A DNA stretch of 64,000 nucleotides from Moraxella pluranimalium (GCF_002014825.1 NZ_MUYU01000005.1:79100-143099); one strand, 5' to 3'; positions 28,208-37,563 are shown, counted from the first letter of the stretch. Numbers and translations are program-made. Notes: a model not told the origin generated them from the letters alone.

Positions 28208-30916
28208 TTAATGCAAGAAGTTTAGTTTTAGCATTGCACTGGTATCTTGATATGATTTAGATTGTGCGTGTTTTACTGTGGCGCCAAAACTTGTCTTTGG
28301 GTGAAGTTTGGTTGTAGCTCCAGCCTCAATTTCGTATCGAGTCTGATCAACTGACCAAGCATTGTCATAGCGTTGCTTGGTGTCATGTTCAATTCCAAAC
28401 CCTAAATTCAGGCTATCAACAATAGCGGAATTTTGATAAGAGAGACTAAATTTTGAGACAATGACAGGCGTTGATGTGTTGCGATCAAGAATTGAACTGG
28501 TTAGATAATTGCGATCAAGTCTTGTTCCAAGTAGTGCATCCAAGTTTAGTTTTTGGTTTATGCTAAATGGTTTTTGAACATACAATCCTAGCTGAAGCAA
28601 GTCTGAGTCATGATCTGAAGTGGTACCTGCTTGAGTGATATCGTGAGATGCCTTTGTGCCTGACAATAGACCTGCAACGCTGAAATTATCATAGTGTTTA
28701 GCTGCAATTACACCAATACCATTCGCTTTAGATTTGGCGGACTGATGATTGTCTAGAAATTGTTCATCCCAATCATTGTGTTGATTATAAACACTAAAAC
28801 CTACACTGAACTTGTTTTTGGCATATAGCAGTCCTGCACCAAAAGTAGTTCCAGTATCCGAACCGCTTAGATCGTTAGCCGGTATGATATCAGCGGTCTT
28901 ATACCCTCCATAAATAGCGGTAGTTAAGCCATTTTTGTGACTTAGGGTGTCTTGTAGCAACTCTGTGGTAGTTTGAGAAACTTGTTTGGTTAGAGCGGTT
29001 GCGGCATTGGTGTATGCGCTATCACCCGCTTGATATATCGCGCTTGCCAATTCGGTGGTATCGGTTGTGCTGTAAATGGTCGGTAGGCTATTCAACACAG
29101 CATTATTGTGATAGCTTGGATTGGCAATATAACCATCAACCACGTTGGCAGCGGATGCTAAAACGGCTGCAGATTGATTGGATGTTGATGTTGTATCGGT
29201 GATACTGGCAAGTGTTGAAGAAGCCGATTTTGGAGTCATGGTAATGTCAATACCAGTATTGGTATAATTGATGGTAGGTGTGTACATCAAAGGCGATGTT
29301 ACATTGCTAAATTTACCTTCCGGTTTCTTAGCGATAGAAATGGCATTTTTAGTTTCTTTTGGTATGGTTGTACTTTTTGAGCTAGTAATATCAAGCGTAC
29401 CATCTAACCGAGCGGTATTTAGTACCTTGGCGGTGCGCCCAAGACGAATTTTTGTGGTTGATTTATCGTCAAGTTTCAAATCGATGATTGCCAATCCGTC
29501 TTGGAAGTCAACGGTGCCACCTGTACTTATCACATTAGCCACTAAACCTTCACCACCAAGCGTACCGCCAGCAATCTTGACATCGCCCTTGAAGCCATTA
29601 TTAATGTTTACCTTGCCTGCCTTGATGGTTAAATTGGCAAAGCTGCTATACCCATCCAGGTTTAGTGTGCCAACACCTGTTTTTAGCATACTGCCTGTTC
29701 CGGTGATTGGGTTGCTAAATGCATACACGCCTGCACTGACATTGGTTTCTAGCTCACCAAATGGTAGCTGTTTCATGCCTTTGATGGCAGAGTCAATATT
29801 GAGCATGCCCCACCCATACTTGTGTTTCTCACCCAAGTCATCAGCGGTGGTTAAAATAATGGTACGCAAGACATCATTGCTTGCCCAAGGGTATTTTTGC
29901 TTGAGTAATGCAGCAGCACCTGCAACTCTAGGTGCTGCATAGGATGTGCCACCAAGTGTTTTTGTATCTTTGTTGTCGGTGACATAGGTGATGTAGCCTG
30001 ATGTTGCCAAGCAAGAATTTGCATACTCACCACAGGCATTTGCCCATTCTACATCATTTTTTTTGCCAAGACTTCTATCAGTATTGCTCTCAGTGGCAGT
30101 AACGTAAATCAACCCTTTTTGTAATTCTGGATTAAGTTTTAGCGCATAAGCATCTGCATTAGGATTGTCTCGACCATCATTGCCTGTCGATTGGATAATC
30201 AATTTACCTTCTTTGATGATCTTTGTGTAATTGGATAATGCAGCCGCCCCGTAAGTTTCAGCGCCTGCGTCAGCAGCATTGACTGGTGAATTACCTGAGT
30301 AATTGATGATATCTGCGTTGTTGGCGGCATTAATTAGGGCTGTACCGACATTACTACCATTATGCCTTGCATCGTATAATTTAGCTCGTGGTGCAATACC
30401 GTCAATTTCACCTGCTAATACCATTGCTACTTCATTACCGTGATTGGCTTTTTTTGCATCCGTATTACCTTCTCCTGAACTTCCTATAATGCGATCTTTT
30501 GGGATAATTGTGTCATTAGGTGTGATACCAGTGTCAACAACACCAACTACTACACCGGCGCCATCCAAACCGGCTTGTCGAGCAGATGTAACACCAAGTG
30601 ATAAATTGGTGCTATATGACGATCGCTCGCGCGCCAATTTTTCTGCATTATTTTTAGCTTTTGAATCGGACTTCCAATAGCGATTGCCGATGCCGGCATT
30701 TGAATGTGGGAGAGGCGTGGGTGTTGCCACGGTGCTATCTTGCGCAAGAATATGATGGCTATATGTAGTATTGGATCTCCAAACCTCCACCCTTTGATCT
30801 GCTTTTGGCTTGGCAACGACAGGGCTGGCGCTTACAGGCGTGTTTTCAGGCTTGGAGGAGCAGGCGGACAGCATGATGGCAACAACGCTTAACGCTAACA
30901 AATTGAGCTTGTGCAT
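28208..30916 (-). CDS. Lipoprotein subtilisin-like serine protease autotransporter (NalP/AspA-like)
   Basis: Type V-a autotransporter with an S8 protease passenger, likely to cleave itself or other surface proteins. The ATG at 30916 follows a strong AAGGAG site. The signal ends in LSAC with acylated Cys19, as in neisserial NalP. The catalytic triad is visible: Asp128 (VVDTGI), His159 (NHGNEVA) and Ser325 (GGTSYAAPRVAG). A beta-helix/PATR-type region with GGTLGGEG follows, then a C-terminal beta-barrel (about 640-902). The last residues are NFLH rather than a terminal Phe. No homopolymer tract for phase variation was seen in the coding start. It stands alone. Confidence 0.9.
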   Translation of the reverse strand: MHKLNLLALSVVAIMLSACSSKPENTPVSASPVVAKPKADQRVEVWRSNTTYSHHILAQDSTVATPTPLPHSNAGIGNRYWKSDSKAKNNAEKLARERSSYSTNLSLGVTSARQAGLDGAGVVVGVVDTGITPNDTIIPKDRIIGSSGEGNTDAKKANHGNEVAMVLAGEIDGIAPRAKLYDARHNGSNVGTALINAANNADIINYSGNSPVNAADAGAETYGAAALSNYTKIIKEGKLIIQSTGNDGRDNPNADAYALKLNPELQKGLIYVTATESNTDRSLGKKNDVEWANACGEYANSCLATSGYITYVTDNKDTKTLGGTSYAAPRVAGAAALLKQKYPWASNDVLRTIILTTADDLGEKHKYGWGMLNIDSAIKGMKQLPFGELETNVSAGVYAFSNPITGTGSMLKTGVGTLNLDGYSSFANLTIKAGKVNINNGFKGDVKIAGGTLGGEGLVANVISTGGTVDFQDGLAIIDLKLDDKSTTKIRLGRTAKVLNTARLDGTLDITSSKSTTIPKETKNAISIAKKPEGKFSNVTSPLMYTPTINYTNTGIDITMTPKSASSTLASITDTTSTSNQSAAVLASAANVVDGYIANPSYHNNAVLNSLPTIYSTTDTTELASAIYQAGDSAYTNAATALTKQVSQTTTELLQDTLSHKNGLTTAIYGGYKTADIIPANDLSGSDTGTTFGAGLLYAKNKFSVGFSVYNQHNDWDEQFLDNHQSAKSKANGIGVIAAKHYDNFSVAGLLSGTKASHDITQAGTTSDHDSDLLQLGLYVQKPFSINQKLNLDALLGTRLDRNYLTSSILDRNTSTPVIVSKFSLSYQNSAIVDSLNLGFGIEHDTKQRYDNAWSVDQTRYEIEAGATTKLHPKTSFGATVKHAQSKSYQDTSAMLKLNFLH

Positions 30917-31427
30917 AAACTCTCCTTTTGAACAACTCATATTTCAATAAATCTCATCAGTTATTATGATATTATGAATCAAATTTGAAATATTATCAAG
31001 TATCAAATTAATGAAACCATGCTAAGTAAAGGTGCAAGTTTTGCACGTAAAGCACCATTATTTACTAAACTATTTAAGATGGGTTGATTTGTAATTGCCT
31101 TAAAAGTGCAAGTGATGCAAAATCGGGGGATTGATCTGGATTGCTTTCAAAAAAAAGCAAGATTGTGTGGCTTAAGGTTTTGTTGGCAAGTGCTCACCAA
31201 GCTTAGATTGCTTGGTGGGGGCTATTATTGATGTGAGAAATAGTGGTAATAAGGCGCGCTTTGTCTAGTGGCAAAAACAAATATCGATTTGATTAAATTG
31301 ATCAACGGCAAGAAGGTTTTGAACAATCAATCAAAGATCTTGAAATAAGTTGCACAAATGTTAATAATACCTCAGCGCTGGGATTCTAGGCTGCTTTTGG
31401 TGTGTTTTTGCAAATCTGAATTTATGC
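30917..31427. other. Gene-free stretch upstream of the autotransporter
   Basis: No convincing gene. It holds an AT-rich promoter-like segment (30950-31015), a decayed GGTGC-family palindrome GGTGCAA-GTT-TTGCACG (31031-31047), a stem TTGCTTT/AAAGCAA (31141-31160) and a stem CACCAAGC/GCTTGGTG with a 7-base loop (31195-31217). Short coding-like pieces near 31290-31380 are interrupted by stops and may be remnants. Confidence 0.5.
31031..31047. repeat. GGTGC-family palindrome, decayed copy G
   Basis: GGTGCAA, spacer GTT, TTGCACG pair at six of seven positions. Confidence 0.4.
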
Positions 31428-32231
31428 TTACCGTTTGTCTTTATTCGGATTATCCTTAGCGGTGATGATATCGGCATTAGGATCGCCAAGGCTTAAAATC
31501 TCGCTGAAATTCGGCTGTACTTTGAGCAATAGTTGCTCATGCTGTAGCACGCCTTGATTGACCTGCGCACGGCGTAAATAGCTCATAATCTGCTCACTGC
31601 GTGACATCCAGCGACCGATATCCAGATAGATGATATCGCCTTTGTGTTCGGTAAATGGCACGCCTTTAATTTTAATCAAGCTTAGAATCAGTGCCAACGG
31701 GTCTTTACGCATGATGGTACGGTAGCTATTCACCGCAAATTTGAGCAGTGGTGCTTTGTACCATTGGCGAGTATGTAGCTCGATGATGGCAGTATCGCTG
31801 ATTTGCTTGAGCACCAGCCGTTGTCTGTGGCGATCTAGCTGTAAATGCACCAGTTCAAAGTTGCTGGCAACAGAAATATACATCCCCATCACATCGGCAG
31901 TGCAATACAGTCTAAGCCAGCCTTCATGCACTTCAAGGCGTAGATCCAAAATCATTTTGACATTTCGCACTACGAAGCGGTACAGTGCATCATTAATCTG
32001 CTCTTGATTGACTGTCAATAACATCTCATCGATATAGCTATCGGCAGCGGTGGCATAGTTGTGCTTGATATTGCCAAGTGTCTGCTGCCAACCGATGAGT
32101 AGATTTTCAAGAAAAAAAGCCGAATTCAAGCCGTCTTGGGTATCGCCAAAATGGGGTGTTGAATCTGGCTTGGATTCATTTTGACTTCGGATAATGTTAT
32201 CAGTTGCAAGAGTTTGGGTCGTCATGGGCAT
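31428..32231 (-). CDS. Conserved-looking hypothetical cytosolic protein
   Basis: Function not recognised. The 267 residues show no signal peptide or membrane helix. A disordered first 35 residues is followed by a mixed alpha/beta region including YRFVVRNVKMILDLRLEVHEGWLRLYCTAD, WYKAPLLKFAVNSYRTIMRKDPLALILSLIKI and a DIIYLDIGRWMSRSEQIMSYLRR segment. It lies about 85 bases past the end of cysA on the same strand, so it may be read from the sulfate operon. The start could be the third residue. Confidence 0.65.
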   Translation of the reverse strand: MPMTTQTLATDNIIRSQNESKPDSTPHFGDTQDGLNSAFFLENLLIGWQQTLGNIKHNYATAADSYIDEMLLTVNQEQINDALYRFVVRNVKMILDLRLEVHEGWLRLYCTADVMGMYISVASNFELVHLQLDRHRQRLVLKQISDTAIIELHTRQWYKAPLLKFAVNSYRTIMRKDPLALILSLIKIKGVPFTEHKGDIIYLDIGRWMSRSEQIMSYLRRAQVNQGVLQHEQLLLKVQPNFSEILSLGDPNADIITAKDNPNKDKR

Positions 32232-32316
32232 GAGTGTTTGTTAAAATTATCCCATTTTAACAAACTTTTGGCAAAATGTGTGTAGCTATGTGTAGCCAAT
32301 GATCATTTTGTCCAAG

Positions 32317-33036
32317 TTATAAACCCAAAAAATCCACCACAAAATCGCTATTTGGTGTGGCGAACAGCTCAGTAGGTGTGCCGATTTGTTCTACCTTACC
32401 ATGATTCATGATGACAATTTTATCCGAGATGGCTTGTGCTTCTTCTTGGTCGTGCGTCACCATGATGCTTGTGATGCCGATTTCGCGCTGAATGTCTTTG
32501 AGCGAGCTGCGCAGCTCTTTACGCACCTTGGCATCGAGCGCACCGAATGGCTCATCGAGCAGTAGCAGGCGCGGATTGGTCGCAAGCGCACGCGCCAAGG
32601 CGATACGCTGACGCTGACCGCCTGAGAGTTCATGCGGATAGCGATGCTTGGTTTGGGGGAGTTGCACCAGCTCCAAGAGTTCATCGACGCGCTTATCGAT
32701 TTGTGCTGCGCTTGGGCGTTTGTCTTTTGGTAATAGGGTCAGACCAAAGGCGATGTTTTGGGCGACGGTTTGATGGCGAAACAGGGCGTATTGCTGAAAC
32801 ACAAAGCCGATACCACGCTTTTGGACAGGGACATCGGTGACATCCACACCTTCAAAGGCGATGCGGCCGCTGTCGGCATTTTCTAGTCCTGCAATGATGC
32901 GCAACAGTGTCGTTTTGCCACACCCTGATGGGCCAAGTAAGGTGGTTAGCTCGCCTGTTGGGACTTCGATATTAATATCGCCAAGTGCTACAAAGTCGCC
33001 AAATTTCTTATGAATGTGTTTAATTTCGATACTCAT
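32317..33036 (-). CDS. cysA: Sulfate/thiosulfate ABC transporter ATP-binding protein, short form
   Basis: ATPase of the CysTWA sulfate importer. The ATG at 33036 is preferred to a TTG twelve bases upstream. Walker [10 protein letters not shown], the Q-loop [20 protein letters not shown], signature [14 protein letters not shown], Walker [13 protein letters not shown] and the switch His in VTHDQEEA are all present. The protein ends right after the ATPase fold at VVDFLGL (239 residues), whereas typical CysA continues with a TOBE domain to 340-365 residues. No continuation exists in other frames. It follows cysW on the same strand. Confidence 0.93.
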   Translation of the reverse strand: MSIEIKHIHKKFGDFVALGDINIEVPTGELTTLLGPSGCGKTTLLRIIAGLENADSGRIAFEGVDVTDVPVQKRGIGFVFQQYALFRHQTVAQNIAFGLTLLPKDKRPSAAQIDKRVDELLELVQLPQTKHRYPHELSGGQRQRIALARALATNPRLLLLDEPFGALDAKVRKELRSSLKDIQREIGITSIMVTHDQEEAQAISDKIVIMNHGKVEQIGTPTELFATPNSDFVVDFLGL

Positions 33037-33073
33037 GGTAATTCTCAATGCAATATTTATAAATAATAGATAA

Positions 33074-33919
33074 TCAGTGACTTTGTTTGCGCGTCATGAT
33101 GCCTTGGATAATCAGTGTCACCAGTGCCAATAGTGCCAATAGGCTCGATAGTGCAAATGCCAAAGTAAAGGCGTATTCGTTATAAGCAATCTCAATCATC
33201 AGCGGCATGGTATTGGTCTCGCCACGGATATGCCCTGAGACGACACTCACTGCACCAAATTCGCCCATCGCACGGGCATTGGTTAGGATGATGCCATACA
33301 GTAGCGCCCATTTGATATTTGGCAAAGTCACTTTCCAAAACATCTGCCAGCCGTTCGCCCCTAGGGTCAACGCTGCTTCTTCTTCGCTGTCACCTTGGGC
33401 TTGCATCAGCGGAATCAGCTCACGAGCAATAAACGGAAAAGTGACAAATAAAGTCGCAAGCACAATCCCTGTCGTCGCAAAAATCACCTGAATGCCCATG
33501 CTCTCAAGCCAACCACCAAGCAGCGTATTGGCACCAAAAACCAGTACAAACATCAGACCCGCCACCACAGGCGATACCGCAAAGGGTAGGTCAAGCAAGG
33601 TGGTTATGATAAATTTACCACGGAATTTATGGCGAGTAATCAAATATGCCAATGCTACACCAATAAGGGTGTTAATTGGTAGCACGATGGCGGTGGTGAT
33701 GAGTGTTAATTTAATCGCCGAGAGTGCATCAGGCTCGCTTAGGGCGGACAAATACACCTGCCAGCCGTCTTTTAGGGCTTCATAAAACACCGCAACGAGC
33801 GGCACAACCAGCATGATGATCATAAACCCTACTGCCAAAGCAATGAGTGTCCATTTGACCCATGCAGGGTCTTTGGTGGCAGGGTGATTTTGGTAATCAT
33901 AAGTGGATTGGGTTGCCAT
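33074..33919 (-). CDS. cysW: Sulfate ABC transporter permease CysW
   Basis: Inner-membrane permease subunit of the sulfate/thiosulfate importer. The 281 residues hold about six helices and the CysW-type EAA loop [22 protein letters not shown], followed by [19 protein letters not shown], which is characteristic of CysW. It lies 37 bases before cysA. An acetyltransferase gene has been set between it and cysT upstream. Confidence 0.94.
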   Translation of the reverse strand: MATQSTYDYQNHPATKDPAWVKWTLIALAVGFMIIMLVVPLVAVFYEALKDGWQVYLSALSEPDALSAIKLTLITTAIVLPINTLIGVALAYLITRHKFRGKFIITTLLDLPFAVSPVVAGLMFVLVFGANTLLGGWLESMGIQVIFATTGIVLATLFVTFPFIARELIPLMQAQGDSEEEAALTLGANGWQMFWKVTLPNIKWALLYGIILTNARAMGEFGAVSVVSGHIRGETNTMPLMIEIAYNEYAFTLAFALSSLLALLALVTLIIQGIMTRKQSH

Positions 33920-33965
33920 GAGTGTTCCAAGTGATTGATTTTTATGATTTAAATACTAATCGTAG

Positions 33966-33982
33966 GGTGTATGATACGCACC
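33966..33982. repeat. GGTGC-family palindrome, copy C
   Basis: GGTGTAT, spacer GAT, ACGCACC, preceded by CGTAG. It directly abuts the stop codon of the acetyltransferase gene. Confidence 0.6.
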
Positions 33983-34468
33983 TTACAACTTCAATGCCAA
34001 AATCTCGCCATCAAGTCCATCAAAGTCTTTGTATTCTTGATGAACAAAACCATTATTGGTCAATATTTTACGAGAAGGTAGATTTTTTGGGTCAATAATG
34101 GCAAACAGCCGTGTTAATTGCTTTTGCTGCTGGGCAAATGCTATCAATTCTTTGGCAATTTTCCCTGCTATGCCCTTGCCCCAATATTCAGGCAATAGCA
34201 TATAACCAAGTTCGGCTTCGGTACTGTCCGATGTTTGGATTTCCAATTTTGCCAAACCAATAAACACGCCATTTTCCTGATTGAGAATTTTAAAAATGCC
34301 AAAATCAGGGTGTATCTCATTCTTTTTGAGTTCGTTCTCAAAATCTGTTTTGGCTTCTTGTAATGGAATGGCTCTTTCGGTAATCATCGCCATGACCTTT
34401 TCATCACCGACCAATCGGTAATAATCCAAAAAATCATTTTGGGTAAATTTAGCAAGTATTAGGTTCAT
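33983..34468 (-). CDS. GNAT-family N-acetyltransferase (RimJ/RimL-like)
   Basis: Acetyl-CoA-dependent acyltransferase of the RimJ/RimL-like group. The 161 residues show the core LGYMLLPEYWGKGIAGKIAKEL with the acetyl-CoA pyrophosphate-binding turn GKGIAGK and the later NLPSRKILTNNGF motif. AAGGA lies 8 bases before the ATG. It sits inside the sulfate operon between cysT and cysW, with a GGTGC-family palindrome at each end and more AT-rich sequence than its neighbours, so it is probably an insertion. Substrate unknown. Confidence 0.88.
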   Translation of the reverse strand: MNLILAKFTQNDFLDYYRLVGDEKVMAMITERAIPLQEAKTDFENELKKNEIHPDFGIFKILNQENGVFIGLAKLEIQTSDSTEAELGYMLLPEYWGKGIAGKIAKELIAFAQQQKQLTRLFAIIDPKNLPSRKILTNNGFVHQEYKDFDGLDGEILALKL

Positions 34469-34514
34469 TATTTTTCCTTGTTAAAAGTCTAACTACTTAA
34501 TTTTTATATATTTT

Positions 34515-34531
34515 GGTGCGTATGACGCACC
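34515..34531. repeat. GGTGC-family palindrome, copy D (perfect)
   Basis: GGTGCGT, spacer ATG, ACGCACC, a perfect 7-3-7 palindrome, four bases past the cysT stop and upstream of the acetyltransferase gene. Confidence 0.75.
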
Positions 34532-34534
34532 TAC

Positions 34535-35419
34535 TTAATTGGTCTTTGCCCCAAGCCGTGCCGACAATTTCCACTGAGCAAAGTTAATGGCAAACAGCAC
34601 GATAAGCGACACAAGGAGCATAAACAGCGCCACACAAGACGCACCTGCCACATCAAATTGCTCAAGCTTTGAGACGATAATTAAGGGCAGGATTTCTGAT
34701 TGCATCGGGATATTACCAGCAATAAAAATCACCGAGCCGTATTCACCTGTCGCACGAGCGAACATCATCCCCGAGCCAATCAAAATCGCAGGGGTAATCT
34801 CAGGCAATACCACACGGCGAAATGTCGTCAAGCGAGATGCGCCCATCACTGCCGCCGCTTCTTCAAATTCGACAGATAATTCTGCTAAGACAGGCTGTAC
34901 TGCACGCACAATGAAAGGGAAGCTGACGACAACGAGTGCAAGCCAAATGCCAATCGGTGTAAAGGCAATTTTAATCGGCTCACCAGTCAAGGCAATGCCA
35001 ACCTTGCTAAACCACTGACCAAATAGCCCATTGGGTGCGTATAGTGTCGCAAGCGCAATACCAGTCACCGCTGTCGGTAGGGCGAAAGGTAAATCAACTA
35101 AGGCATTGATGATAGATTTGCCCCAAAAGTCATAACGCACAAGCACCCAAGCAATCAGCGTGCCAAAGATGACATTGGTCAAGGTGGCAAGCGCAGCCAT
35201 ACTCAGTGATAGCTTGATGGCAGCAAAGACCTGTGGCTCACGGATGGTGCGAATGATATCAGTAAAGCCCATCTCAAGCGTCGTCAAAATCATCATCGCA
35301 AAAGGCAACACAACCAATAGCGATAGGGCAAACACGCTAACACCAAGGCTTAGCCCAAAAAACGGCATCACACGACGGGCGCGGTTTTTGGGTTGGTTGG
35401 TGGATGATGACACACTCAT
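34535..35419 (-). CDS. cysT: Sulfate ABC transporter permease CysT (CysU)
   Basis: Second inner-membrane permease of the sulfate importer. The 294 residues contain about six helices, DLPFALPTAVTGIALATLYAPNG, and the EAA loop FEEAAAVMGASRLTTFRRVVLPEI followed by ARATGEYGSVIFIAGNIP, typical of CysT. It is the first gene of the minus-strand cysT-cysW-cysA set. The two sbp genes lie further upstream. Confidence 0.94.
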   Translation of the reverse strand: MSVSSSTNQPKNRARRVMPFFGLSLGVSVFALSLLVVLPFAMMILTTLEMGFTDIIRTIREPQVFAAIKLSLSMAALATLTNVIFGTLIAWVLVRYDFWGKSIINALVDLPFALPTAVTGIALATLYAPNGLFGQWFSKVGIALTGEPIKIAFTPIGIWLALVVVSFPFIVRAVQPVLAELSVEFEEAAAVMGASRLTTFRRVVLPEITPAILIGSGMMFARATGEYGSVIFIAGNIPMQSEILPLIIVSKLEQFDVAGASCVALFMLLVSLIVLFAINFAQWKLSARLGAKTN

Positions 35420-35672
35420 AATAAATCCTGTGATGGCGACTGCTAAATCAATGATAATGGATAATATATTTGATAGCGTACTTTAAAATATCACCCACCA
35501 AAACACTACTAACAAAATGGACTTTTTATTTTCGATATTGGAATTTATGCCATGCGATGGGCTGTTCTAAGCATAAAATAAACAAAAACATCCAATGATG
35601 CTATTTGATACATAAAGGTGTCATGTTATGATGGTGAAATTGTGGATATAAAGGCGGTACTGTGGAATTGGT

Positions 35673-35699
35673 AGTACAGCAGGGTACATACCATGCACC
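35673..35699. repeat. GGTGC-family palindrome, copy E1
   Basis: AGTACAGC then GGTACAT (35683-35689), spacer ACC, ATGCACC (35693-35699), one mismatched pair; followed by ATCAAAA. Confidence 0.65.
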
Positions 35700-35722
35700 A
35701 TCAAAAAAAACCACTGGTTAAT

Positions 35723-35739
35723 GGTGCACGGTGTGCACC
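35723..35739. repeat. GGTGC-family palindrome, copy E2 (perfect)
   Basis: GGTGCAC, spacer GGT, GTGCACC, a perfect 7-3-7 palindrome with a different arm sequence from copy D. Confidence 0.7.
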
Positions 35740-35789
35740 CTATGCACTCAAAAAAATCAGAGATTGTAAGATGTAAATCGAGATAGCCC

Positions 35790-36233
35790 ATGATAAATTA
35801 CCATAAAAATTATTTTCAGAATAATACCAAATTATATGTTTTTCTGGGTCTTGCAGCGCTTGGAGCTATATACAATCTTTATACTTATGTCCCTGGATGC
35901 TTATTAATGGACGAGTTTTATGCGGATATGAACCATATCACTCGGCCATTGGGGCAACCAACAGAGATTAGACCTGTTCTTAGATGTAATGGACCGACGG
36001 TTCTTGATTACACATTTGAAAACATTTCGATTGAACAATATCGGGCAGTAGTAGATGATCTTAGGCAATCCAATCAATGGACTGAAGCGAGTGTTGGTAA
36101 TCAGCTGACTGACGAACAGCTTTTTTGTAAAGGAAAAACATCTCTAAGAATTTTCCCAGGAGATGAGTACACAGGGTGGCTGTCTTTTTATTTAGTCTGG
36201 GAACCAGATGGCTACTGTTACAAAAATCATTGA
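35790..36233 (+). CDS. Orphan membrane-anchored protein of unknown function
   Basis: Not recognised. The 147 residues have a short polar start, one hydrophobic segment (about 15-34, LYVFLGLAALGAIYNLYTYV) that could be an uncleaved anchor, and a periplasmic-looking domain with cysteines in PGCLLMD, LRCNGP, LFCKG and GYCYKNH, possibly two disulfides. It is transcribed opposite to the sulfate genes on both sides, is AT-rich and lies between GGTGC-family repeats. The ribosome binding site is weak. It may be an acquired orphan such as an immunity protein, but no homology supports that. Confidence 0.6.
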   Translation: MINYHKNYFQNNTKLYVFLGLAALGAIYNLYTYVPGCLLMDEFYADMNHITRPLGQPTEIRPVLRCNGPTVLDYTFENISIEQYRAVVDDLRQSNQWTEASVGNQLTDEQLFCKGKTSLRIFPGDEYTGWLSFYLVWEPDGYCYKNH

Positions 36234-36250
36234 TTGCACTAGTTCAGCAG

Positions 36251-36265
36251 GGTGCATAATGCACC
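36251..36265. repeat. GGTGC-family palindrome, copy F (perfect)
   Basis: GGTGCAT, spacer A, ATGCACC, preceded by AGTTCAGCA and followed by ATCAAAA, like copy E1. It begins 17 bases past the orphan gene's stop. Confidence 0.75.
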
Positions 36266-36292
36266 ATCAAAACCCAACCCATCACAAACAAC

Positions 36293-36318
36293 AACACCTT
36301 GCCAAATAGCAAGGTGTT
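36293..36318 (-). terminator. Hairpin downstream of sbp copy 1
   Basis: AACACCTTGC and GCAAGGTGTT form a perfect 10-base-pair stem with a 6-base loop about 28 bases past the stop. On the minus strand a weak GTTGTTGTTTG follows, so termination is plausible but not strong. Confidence 0.55.
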
Positions 36319-36346
36319 ATCAAAGGTGTTGTATATCGTATGCTGA

Positions 36347-37399
36347 TTACTGCTTAATCGCTAAACGATCAAACTTGCCGCCATCAGCAAAATAAGTCTT
36401 CATCACGCTATCCCATGCACCAAAGACATCACCCACCAAAAATGTCGTCATCTGTGGGAATCTATCGCTGTGCTTAGCTAGGATATCAGGATTGCTTGGG
36501 CGTAGATACAGTTTGGCTGCCAGCTCTTGACCTTCATCACTGTATAGATACTCTAAATAGTCATGAGCGACTTTTTCGCTAGCTTTTTTGGTGGTGACAG
36601 CTTCGACGACCGCTACAGGGTTCTCGGTGGCGACTGTGTAGCTTGGATAGACGACTTCAAATTCACCTTTGTTTAGGCTATGAGCGATGTGGTTGGCTTC
36701 GTTTTCGGCGGTGACGAGCACATCACCGATACCACGCTGGGTAAAGGTCGTCGTCGCAGCACGACCGCCACTGTCGAACACAGCGACATTGCCAAGTAGG
36801 GTTTTGATAAACTCATCGGTCTTGGCTTCGTCTTTATTAAAGGTATGCAGACCATAGCCATAAGCGCCCAAGAATGCATAGCGACCGTTGCCCGATGTTT
36901 TTGGGTTGGGTAGGACGATTTGGATGTCATTACGGGTGAGATCCGACCAGTCTTTGATGCCTTTTGGGTTGCCTGCACGCACGAGAAACACCGTCGCACT
37001 GGTGTAAGGTACGGCTTTATTTGGTAGTTTTTCTTGCCAATTACTGCTGATGAGATTTTTGCTGACCAATAAATCAATGTCCGAATTTTGGTTCATGGTG
37101 ACGACATCGGCTTGTAGTCCGTTGGCGACCGATAGGGCTTGTTTGCTTGAGCCACCGTGTGATTGCTTGATGCTGACGGTGACATCGGGATTGGTAGTTT
37201 TATAATGCTTGATGAATAACTCATTGTATTCTTTATAAAAATCTCGTGAGACATCATAAGAGACATTGAGTAGCTCAATCTGATTGGTGCCTGTCGATGC
37301 TTGGGTGCTTTGGACTGGTTCAGACTTTGAGCAGGCTGATAGACCGATGATGCTTGCGATGGCAAGTGCGCTTAGGCTTAGACTTTTTGCGTATTTCAT
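36347..37399 (-). CDS. sbp: Sulfate-binding protein, lipoprotein form, copy 1
   Basis: Substrate-binding component of the CysTWA importer. The ATG at 37399 follows AAGGAAA and begins a signal ending in GLSAC (acylated Cys23), so it is tethered rather than free in the periplasm. Sulfate-family motifs are SYDVSRDFYKEYN, QSHGGSSKQALSV and SGNGRYAFLGAYGYG. Length 350. It is a clear paralogue of the gene just upstream (37618-38691), with long identical blocks, and both lie on the cysT strand. Confidence 0.92.
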   Translation of the reverse strand: MKYAKSLSLSALAIASIIGLSACSKSEPVQSTQASTGTNQIELLNVSYDVSRDFYKEYNELFIKHYKTTNPDVTVSIKQSHGGSSKQALSVANGLQADVVTMNQNSDIDLLVSKNLISSNWQEKLPNKAVPYTSATVFLVRAGNPKGIKDWSDLTRNDIQIVLPNPKTSGNGRYAFLGAYGYGLHTFNKDEAKTDEFIKTLLGNVAVFDSGGRAATTTFTQRGIGDVLVTAENEANHIAHSLNKGEFEVVYPSYTVATENPVAVVEAVTTKKASEKVAHDYLEYLYSDEGQELAAKLYLRPSNPDILAKHSDRFPQMTTFLVGDVFGAWDSVMKTYFADGGKFDRLAIKQ

Positions 37400-37563
37400 T
37401 GGATTTTCCTTAACAATCAACTTCGGATATTCGATAGGCATACTTTAGCGAAAATGACCAAATTTTTAAAACTCAAAAATCTAGCTTTATTATTCTAAAA
37501 TGGTATAAGTGCGCAAATGTCATTTTTTTTCAAATTAATTGCCCGCTTTAAAATCCCAAGCAC

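Larger units (their letters stand above)
35420..35789. other. Divergent intergenic region with repeat pair
   Basis: No gene apart from the flanking ones. The cysT-side half (35440-35480) is AT-rich and promoter-like on the minus strand. The right half holds two GGTGC-family palindromes (35673-35739) just before the orphan gene. Confidence 0.55.

Noticed and set aside
29268..29942. A 224-residue plus-strand reading frame opposite the autotransporter gene
   Set aside because: It is fully antisense to a convincing protease gene, has no family motif, and its Pro/Ser/Leu-rich content is typical of an antisense shadow.
31290..31380. Short coding-like segments upstream of the autotransporter
   Set aside because: They are broken by stops in all frames and match no known family; too short to call a pseudogene.
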